Part shown: positions 59,501-64,000 of the stretch, piece by piece
Numbering within the stretch: the stretch's first letter is position 1
Layout: each line of letters starts with the position of its first letter
Assembly: GCA_013399015.1 (NCBI GenBank)
Contig: VWZX01002961.1
Span: forward strand, 372,001-436,000
Length of the DNA stretch: 64,000 nt
DNA from: Galbula dea
Lineage: Eukaryota > Chordata > Aves > Piciformes > Galbulidae
Reading direction: 5' to 3'
Position numbers and translations under genes: made by a program
Notes under the pieces: generated by a model
Told to the model about the DNA's origin: nothing
Databases searched by the model: none
The model's input: the letters and a program-made list of their open reading frames with translations, nothing else

Positions 59501-62500
59501 CACAATCAAAGGTATTTAAACTAATGAATTTGTCTTGCATTTGTGACAATTCAAGAATCAGGAGAGCAGTTGCTGTAGCTCCCTTGACTTATAGGGTAAA
59601 TAAAGACACCTGAGTGTAAATTTCTACTGGGATATTGAGTGTCTTAAGTTCACATTAGAGTCAGGGAAGAACTAAGATTGTAGCATAGGAGTTTAAATTA
59701 ATTTGGGCACTTTAAGGCATTTCACCTGGTCTTCAGTTGCTGCTTTGGAAGAGAGCAAGTTTCCTGGGTATCCTACCAGATTGAAACAGACATTTTGAAT
59801 ACCAATTGGCATCTCAGATAGCACTAGATGCCTGTAAGCAAACAGCTGAATTCTACTCTGCCATCCTCTCCCGATCAATCCAGTCAGAGGAGCCCACAGA
59901 ACAATTAATCTGACCCTTGATGCCTACTTGAGAGTGAGCTTAATAATTTCCTCGACTCCTAGTCCTTCACTGACCAGATATTCATTAACTGTGATGAGAC
60001 CTTGTCTATATTTGTCTGTGGTGCTATGTTCTATTCATGCTATCTTGTAAAAGGTAGATACACTTCTTTAGACTGCCAAGGTCTTACAGAGTATGCAGTT
60101 GCCTGGAGCTTCCAGAGGAAAGAACAGGAATGTGCCTGACCTTTTCATCTTTTGGCTGGTCCTCTAGTGTTCCTGCAAATACAGTGACAGGAAAATATTT
60201 ACCATAGCTTTGATTCACATCAATGAGTTTCACAGGTGTGGGCTATGGCTTGCAAGATAAGGACAGTTGAAAAGACAAGTGAACAACCTGGAGAAGTGTT
60301 CTCATTGAATTTGTACAGAATGGCTCATTTTTTTTCCCTTGAGATATAAGCAATGGATATATTCTATATCCAGATTTCTTAATTGCCCATTGAAGACATG
60401 TGGGGTTGGATGCTTATTCATTAATGCCAGTGGTAGAAATCCCATTGAGGTGGGAAATGGTCCCAGAGAAATTGTTGATGATCTACTGAGATCCCTTCCA
60501 ACCAAAACTATTCTATGATTCTGTGAAACAGTACAGTGTGATACAAGAAAATGCAGGCTGTCTTTAGGAGGAGGCAGTGACTGATTGACATTTAAGACTA
60601 ATTATTGCTATAAATATCCACAAGATACATATATCATCACAAGTTGAGAGAGGATTCATTTAAATAGATACATTAATTTTTGTCTCCCTTCCATTTAGCC
60701 ACATAAAAATTAGGGGACTAACATGATTGTAGTCAGTTTATCATCTATATTCTGAAGAGGGGAATTGGTTCTCCACATATGCAATCCACCTAGCTTCAAC
60801 ATTTATCTTAGGGTCCAGTGTCCCCTTTGTGTGTGCCTTGTGGTTTTCCACTAATGCTAGAAGGTGCCTATGTGGCTAGCTCAGACTGAATGCTGACATT
60901 TCAGAGAACTGAAGTTATGCAGCATGAATTCCAGGCTAAAAGGCTGTCCCAGCCCACTCAGTGGGTTGAGGAGGAGGTGATCTTTTGTGGAAACCTCCTT
61001 CACAGGTTTCGAGACATTTTAACCCCTCAGTAGTTTACAAAACCATAGACTCCTGTGGACTATCCCTTGACTCGTGTCCTCTCATTTGGAAGATTACTTA
61101 TCTTACAGCTTTTACAAAGTTAAACTACTCAATATTAATATTAATTAATTATAGCTAATTAATTATGTCAGTTAATATTTTTTACTGAGGTACTTTTGGC
61201 AAATAAAAGCTCTTGTTCTCTGATAGTTAGAGGTGATGTATGTAATTTTTAATGCAGTGCTTACCTTGTTATCTTTCTGGAGTTGTTGCTATTTGCTGGA
61301 TCAGGTTTTCAAAGATGAAACTGAGCATATAAATAGACAACCTACTTTGTATTTCTGTTATAGGTGTTGATTACAATGTGAAAACCATCACAGTAGATAA
61401 TACCCAGGTAGTCCTGCAACTCTGGGACACTGCTGGCCAGGAACGGTGAGAAACATTCTGTCATGGTTTAACTTTGGTAGTCAGCTGAGAACTACACAGC
61501 TGCTTGCTGACTGTACTGGGGAGAGAATTGAAAGAGTGAAAGTGAGAAAACTCACTGGTAGAACTAAAGAGAGTTTAATAATTAAAAAACAAACAAACAA
61601 ACAAAACAACCCCCCCCCAACAACTAGACCCATCATCACCAAAAAGCAATAAAGAGGAAAAGAAACAAAGCCAAGAAAAACAAGTTATGAAAAAAAATGG
61701 CAGTTGCTCATCACTAACTAATGGTTGCTCAGGCAGTCCCTGAGCAACAGCAGCCTCAGCCAACCTCTCTTCTCTCCATGGTTTTAGTGGTGAGCACAAA
61801 GTCATATGGTATGGAGTATCCCTTTAGTCAGTTGGGGTCAGCTGTCCCAGGTGTTTTCCCCTCCCAACTTCCTGTGCATCCCAGCCTACTCACTGATGGG
61901 GCAATCTGGGAAGCAGAACATGCTTTAGTTTTGTATCAACACCATTGAGCAACAACTAAAATAGTGTGTTACTAACCCTGTTTTCATCACAAGTCCAAAA
62001 CATAGCCCTGTACAAGCTAGGATGATGAAATTTACTGTTATCCCAGCTAAAACCGGTCCACATTCTAAGGTTTTGCTTCCTTGAATCATCTTGTTTGAAG
62101 TTTAGTAAGTATGGACCTAATCTTTCTTCTCAGGAGAGGAATAGAAATATTCCTAATAGGAAGAGGAATATTCCAAATAGGAACAGGAGTAATCCTAATA
62201 GTGCCAGTGAATTCACAGTGTAGAGCCTTCCCTAGCAGCAATAAGGTGCTGATGTGGTGCTAAGTGTCCACTGAAAAGCTGCCAATCTGTAAAGAGATTC
62301 TTATTAAATCTCTTAAAAGGTTAGTAGCACACGGTTTCTGTAGAAGGAAGGCAGATTTTAAAATGTACCTAGAATTATTTCTATAGTGGAAAATGCATTC
62401 ATAGTTAAAAAAAGAGATGTTTTTTACCACAACAGTCTCATATAGTAGAACAACTCTCAGCTTTTGTAAGTTTTCAGTGGTAATTTCCTTCCCCATCTCC

Positions 62501-62958
62501 TCACCTGTTCTTTAGTTGTCTAGTACTAAAAGCAAGGATGGTGACAATGTTCTACATTTTCCACAGGTAGCTTGGGGGGAAAAAGTCCCAGACAGAAATC
62601 TAACTAGCTTTAGGCAGAGCAATTTGTGAGGGGGAAATTTTCTTGTCCAAGCTTAAAATCAAAGAGGATGGGAGAAGGTGAACTATGGAGCCAGTTATCC
62701 AGACTAGCCCAAAATTAATTAAAGAAGGCTGAGGGAACTTTTCCAAGCACAGTATTTTCAGGGGGGGTTACTGTAAAATTGTACTTATATTGTCACACAG
62801 CTACTTCTGTTGAAGGGATGTATAAACAGGTTCTTACTTGTAGGTACCAAAGTATTACCAAGCAGTTTTTCAGGAAAGCTGATGGTGTCATTGTGATGTA
62901 TGATATAACAGCAAAAGACACATTCAAAGCTGTCAAGCATTGGCTGATAAGCATCAAG
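32431..62958 (+). CDS. CRACR2A: CRACR2A (EFCAB4B/Rab46), multi-exon, 3' partial, EF-hand exon broken
   Basis: Twelve exons from 34071 to 62958 join without a frame break into 544 codons; the gene continues past the window. In order: acidic N-terminal segment (DDEDEEFQFSNLMDQLG), long Glu/Lys/Gln-rich coiled coil (35812-50614), a linker with RIISIEEDHLPQLLD, and a Rab domain with P-loop GNSGVGKTS, switch I FPGTAATVG and G3 LWDTAGQER. From memory this matches long human CRACR2A (731 residues), a Ca-sensing large Rab GTPase acting in vesicle traffic and in regulation of the ORAI1-STIM1 calcium channel. The upstream exon 32431-32544 carries the second EF-hand but has a stop and a frame shift, so an N-terminally shortened start, for example ATG ATG at 34109-34114, is possible. 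The G4/G5 exons and the prenylation tail lie outside. Confidence 0.92.
33670..33990 (-). mobile_element. CR1 LINE fragment
   Basis: Minus-oriented: GAGCTGGAAGGAACCCACAA, GGATCATCTAGTCCAGCTTC, TCAACCACCCTCTGAGTGAA. The minus-strand translation at 33756-33947 reads like a CR1 ORF2 C-terminus (FTQRVVELWNSLPREAV). Confidence 0.92.
34071..34239 (+). CDS. CRACR2A: CRACR2A exon: acidic segment after the EF-hands
   Basis: 169 nt, phase 1 in, phase 2 out: SHFLLGQIALNKEMMQQSEG, then DDEDEEFQFSNLMDQLGARK and ILD. Acceptor ATTCTTAG, donor GATGA|GTGAGT. It contains in-frame ATG codons at 34109, 34112 and 34162 that could start an EF-hand-less protein. Confidence 0.9.
35812..35958 (+). CDS. CRACR2A: CRACR2A exon: start of coiled coil
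   Basis: 147 nt: DESDVKQLWLLLRKDKPHLL, SSFEELLVRFFSQLQEANSE, KNELECALK. ESDVKQLW is conserved with human. Acceptor CTTTCAG; donor AAAAA|GTTAGT. Confidence 0.95.
36420..36660. repeat. AT-rich low-complexity block
   Basis: Runs of TATATA and ATTATATATATAATTATT, almost no G or C. Simple low-complexity DNA. Confidence 0.8.
38744..38772. repeat. Short GGAAT-like pentamer repeat
   Basis: Imperfect run GAAAT GGGAT GGAAT GGAAT AGAAT AGAAG. Confidence 0.75.
38814..39127 (-). mobile_element. CR1 LINE fragment
   Basis: Begins AATCATAGAATCGTCAGAGT, then TGGAAGGGACCTCAAAGATC and CTCTCTGGGCAACCTGTTCC. The minus-strand frame 38897-39127 reads FTMRVVRQWNRLPREVVEAS, a CR1 ORF2 C-terminus that is open throughout, so this is a fairly young copy. 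Confidence 0.95.
39409..39473 (-). mobile_element. CR1 LINE short fragment
   Basis: AAATCATAGAATGTTTCGGG, TTGGAAGGGACATTTAAAGG, TCATCTTGTCCAACCCC; then CR1 similarity stops. Confidence 0.9.
39907..39997 (+). CDS. CRACR2A: CRACR2A exon: coiled coil
   Basis: 91 nt: KKVAAYDEEIEQLYEEMEQQ, IKKEKEQFLLK. Heptad-like pattern. Acceptor TTTTTAG; donor AAA|GTGAGT. Confidence 0.95.
42222..42317 (+). CDS. CRACR2A: CRACR2A exon: coiled coil
   Basis: 96 nt, phase 0: DSERYQSYSKELECRLLSKE, QELEQLVQTQKM. Acceptor TTTTGCAG; donor ATG|GTATTA. Confidence 0.95.
46483..46670 (+). CDS. CRACR2A: CRACR2A exon: coiled coil
   Basis: 188 nt: LEQQCEELLSGKEETKIENT, KLKLANQELQRDLERTCHEL, RLAQQQLQLLQEKASRLHEE. Acceptor CATCCCAG; donor GAAGT|GTAAGT. 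Confidence 0.95.
48125..48196 (+). CDS. CRACR2A: CRACR2A exon: coiled coil, isoform branch point
   Basis: 72 nt: KVYQLAETLQREKSGLLKQL, KFLR. Acceptor TTACAG; donor TTAAG|GTAATG. In human the short EF-hand/coiled-coil isoform diverges right after the matching FLR. Here read-through of the donor gives AGG TAA, an immediate stop. Confidence 0.95.
48846..49275 (-). mobile_element. CR1 LINE fragment
   Basis: Minus-oriented: AATCACAGAATTATTGAATT, AAGATCATCAACTCCAACCA, CCTGAGCAGCCTGGGCCAAT, ATAAGGTCTCCCCGAGCCTC. Confidence 0.9.
50569..50614 (+). CDS. CRACR2A: CRACR2A short exon, long isoform
   Basis: 46 nt: RKRNKHLKDEGDIFLQ, matching human RERNKHLRDERDICFQ. Acceptor TTTGCAG; donor CAG|GTAAAC. Confidence 0.93.
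51448..51536 (+). CDS. CRACR2A: CRACR2A exon: linker
   Basis: 89 nt: KCKTSPEASWKQRSGSVIGK, YIESKMLPH. RSGSVIGKY is conserved with human. Acceptor TCTGCAG; donor CACTG|GTAAGA. Confidence 0.93.
52150..52450 (-). mobile_element. Diverged CR1 LINE fragment
   Basis: AAATCATAGAAAAATTGAGA, TGGGAAGGATGTCTGATGTC, CTAGATGGAGGTGCCACAGC. More diverged than neighbouring copies. Confidence 0.75.
52918..53242 (+). CDS. CRACR2A: CRACR2A exon: linker before the Rab domain
   Basis: 325 nt, 108 codons plus one split codon, starting CHASEGDDVFSNSKRR. It holds the conserved RIISIEEDHLPQLLD and ends GKETLSN. Human has a Pro-rich stretch here; this copy is acidic/Ser-rich with few prolines. Acceptor TCTCTAG; donor AAT|GTAAGG. 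A CR1 begins about 50 bases after the donor. Confidence 0.92.
53296..53770 (+). mobile_element. CR1 LINE 3' fragment
   Basis: Plus-oriented. The frame 53392-53679 reads a CR1 ORF2 C-terminus (HFFTAGMVKHWNRLPGEVVD), followed by the CR1 3'UTR (GGTTGTTTCCAACTGGAACT) and an end near ATTCTATTCTG. Confidence 0.93.
54072..54101. repeat. A28 homopolymer adjoining an undetermined base
   Basis: 28 consecutive A, then C and an N at 54101, the only ambiguous base noticed. It marks an assembly uncertainty or a poly(A) tail of unknown origin. Confidence 0.9.
55166..55305 (-). mobile_element. CR1 LINE fragment
   Basis: TCACAGAATGTTAGGGATTG, GAAGGGACCTCTGGAGATCA, TGTAGTCCAACCTCCCTGTC. Same subtype as the CR1 in PARP11 intron 5 (shared CACCTAGAGCAGGTTGCA). 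Confidence 0.9.
56747..57410 (+). mobile_element. Solo ERV LTR, family II
   Basis: TGTCCTGGTTTGGGCTGGAA to about AACCCTCAAACGATAATA, flanked by GGGAT (56742-56746 and 57411-57415). It shares the AGTTTCT/TTTTCCAATCCACAAGTCTC block with the other family II copies. The 3' boundary runs a few bases past the usual end, so it is approximate. Confidence 0.85.
58640..58853 (+). CDS. CRACR2A: CRACR2A exon: Rab P-loop and switch I
   Basis: 214 nt. It starts MAFKTQHVGPTTGF, then KEERINSAPEHLFKIVFV, the P-loop GNSGVGKTS at 58772-58798, FLRRFCEDRF and FPGTAATVG (switch I Thr). Acceptor TTTTTCACATCTCAG; donor TAG|GTAAGT. A second in-frame acceptor (TGCTCTTACTTGAAG) before 58721 would remove 27 residues and give the KEE junction seen in human. 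The first codon ATG has A at -3 and G at +4 in the spliced message. Confidence 0.92.
58854..61363 (+). other. CRACR2A: CRACR2A intron inside the Rab domain
   Basis: 2.5 kb. Contains a CR1 tail (60470-60532) and an AT-rich stretch with TTAATTAA repeats (61128-61180). Confidence 0.55.
60470..60532 (+). mobile_element. CR1 LINE 3' end
   Basis: GATCTACTGAGATCCCTTCC, then CTATTCTATGATTCTGTGA: the typical last 60 bases of a plus-oriented CR1. Confidence 0.85.
61364..61445 (+). CDS. CRACR2A: CRACR2A exon: Rab G3 motif
   Basis: 82 nt: VDYNVKTITVDNTQVVLQLW, DTAGQE. It carries the WDTAGQ(ER) switch II motif. Acceptor GTTATAG; donor AACG|GTGAGA, followed 13 bases later by an LTR. Confidence 0.95.
61459..62060 (-). 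mobile_element. Solo ERV LTR, family I, 13 bases from a splice donor
   Basis: TGTCATGGTTTAACTTTGGT to CCAGCTAAAACCGGTCCA, 602 bases, with a perfect 5-bp duplication CATTC (61454-61458 and 62061-62065). It includes AAGTGAGAAAACTCACTGG and TATCCCTTTAGTCAG blocks and an AAAC/AACAAC low-complexity run (61587-61622). Sense orientation (inferred) is the minus strand. Confidence 0.93.
62134..62202. repeat. Imperfect tandem repeat with palindromic GGAATATTCC
   Basis: About three diverged units of GAGGAATA..AATATTCC..AATAGGA type in the intron between Rab exons. Confidence 0.6.
62844..62958 (+). CDS. CRACR2A: CRACR2A exon: Rab switch II to helix 3
   Basis: 115 nt: RYQSITKQFFRKADGVIVMY, DITAKDTFKAVKHWLISIK. 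FRKADGVIVMYD is the Rab family beta-4 strand. Acceptor CTTGTAG; donor AAG|GTAATG. It is the last CRACR2A exon in the window. Confidence 0.95.
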
Positions 62959-64000
62959 GTAATGTGACATAACTTTACATCTAAACTCTGGTGTTAGTGT
63001 CCTTTACCTTCTTCTGGACAGGGAGTGTTAGCAGGGAAAAACACAGAGAGCAGCATGTTTCTTGTGTTGTCACAATTACACTTCACGTCATGATTTTGAT
63101 CTGTGCAGTTACCTGTAAAGCTGTGTCAAGAGCTAGGGCTGTTGGGCTGGCCAGTAGCCAAGAGACAGATGGTCTCTATTGCCCCCTCCTTCCACCCAAC
63201 CAATACCAGATGCAACCCCTCCCCCCGCCATGGGAACTCTGTCACTGCCACCACTGATGCTGTGGCAAAAGTCCCAGAGCGGACTCAGCAGCAGATGGGA
63301 ACCAGATCCAGGGGCTGGATCCTGGAACTGGATTCAGGAACTCATGGATTGGGATTGAAGGCAGAATGGACAGAGTCCTCCTTGGATCCAGGCCATTGAA
63401 GAAGAAGAGCTTGACCCTCCTCAGCTTTATACTGAATGTGACATATATGGAATGGAATCCCTAGTTGGTCAGTTTAGGGTCACCTGAACTTTTCACTCCT
63501 CCCCACAGGTGCAGCCTTTTACTCTGCTCCCCCCCACAATGAGGTACACAAGATTTAGCAGTGACCTTGGTTTGCGTCCCAACCCTTGGTGTTAACTCTA
63601 AACATGAGGTCTTACTGCTGCTAGAAGCAGGCACTGTCTAGCAGAACATGCTTTTACCTTCAGAAAGTGCAGGTACTTAGAGCTTTAGCTAAAAAGTAAA
63701 ATCATTGAACAGAATTAGTTCTGTTCTAACTCAACCCAGGACAAGCTGCTTTTAGAATCTCTGTGGCTATGAAAATAACCACAGTTCCAGGGTTTTAAGG
63801 ACTTGAAAATAATGTTGGGGAAAGCCCAGAGTGGAGTCTGTGCTAAAAACAACAGGAGAGTTCCAGGTTTTGAGCCAAAAAAATCAGATATTGTGGACAA
63901 AATGTTTTCCCAAGCTGTAATAGTTCACTCATCTCTACTGAGTAATTTTGTTTTCTACAAACTGTTGCTAAGTTGCAGACATATAAGCCAAGTTCACTTA
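62959..64000 (+). other. CRACR2A: CRACR2A intron, cut by the window edge
   Basis: Contains a family II solo LTR (63124-63743). The exons for Rab G4/G5 motifs and the C-terminal Cys tail were looked for and are not in this stretch. Confidence 0.6.
63124..63743 (-). mobile_element. Solo ERV LTR, family II
   Basis: TGTCAAGAGCTAGGGCTGTT to CTCAACCCAGGACA, 620 bases, with a perfect 5-bp duplication AGCTG (63119-63123 and 63744-63748). Minus orientation relative to 29228-29975. Confidence 0.93.

Noticed and set aside
63103..63399. 98-codon plus-strand frame near the right edge
   Set aside because: It lies within the solo LTR at 63124-63743 and has no homology to the missing Rab exons.
1..64000. 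CRISPR arrays, operons, bacterial-type promoters, tRNA or rRNA genes
   Set aside because: None seen. The spaced repeats are CR1 and LTR copies, and the genes are spliced vertebrate genes.

Overview
The window is nuclear DNA from a bird. The genes are vertebrate, split by GT-AG introns. The interspersed repeats are CR1 LINE tails of the avian type (tails reading ATGATTCT, or on the other strand a variant of GGTTGGAAGGGACC) and solo endogenous-retrovirus LTRs with 5-bp target-site duplications, of types I associate with Neoaves. The species cannot be named from sequence alone.

Three protein-coding genes lie head to tail on the + strand. (1) 394-4560: the last five coding exons and the 3'UTR of TSPAN9, a tetraspanin (third transmembrane helix, large extracellular loop, fourth helix, tail ending GKKYDA). 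(2) 9934-21303: a complete PARP11 gene, eight coding exons and 342 codons, starting in a CpG island. It encodes a WWE-domain mono-ADP-ribosyltransferase. (3) about 27140-62958, running off the right edge: CRACR2A (EFCAB4B, Rab46). It has a second CpG-island promoter with a likely non-coding first exon, a frame-disrupted EF-hand exon, a long coiled-coil region, an acidic linker, and the first half of a Rab GTPase domain (G1 P-loop, switch I, G3 DTAGQER). The remaining Rab exons must lie beyond base 64000.

Region by region: 1-4560 TSPAN9 3' end; 4561-9560 intergenic with one CR1 tail and one LTR fragment; 9560-10300 degenerate hexamer tract plus CpG island (PARP11 promoter); 10300-21303 PARP11 body; 21304-27140 PARP11 3' flank with a solo LTR, then featureless DNA; 27140-27870 CpG island; 27870-32430 a cluster of three solo LTRs in presumed CRACR2A intron 1; 32431-62958 CRACR2A exons with many CR1 and LTR insertions; 62959-64000 intron with a solo LTR.

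The genes are not a pathway. They are neighbours conserved with human 12p13.32. From memory the human order is TSPAN9(+) PRMT8(+) CRACR2A(-) PARP11(-). Here it is TSPAN9(+) PARP11(+) CRACR2A(+) with no PRMT8 between, which fits one inversion. I found no novel multi-gene system. The points most worth a second look are the broken EF-hand module of CRACR2A, the inferred inversion junction with a degenerate telomere-like hexamer tract near it, and transposable elements sitting within bases of splice sites or in the PARP11 3' end.
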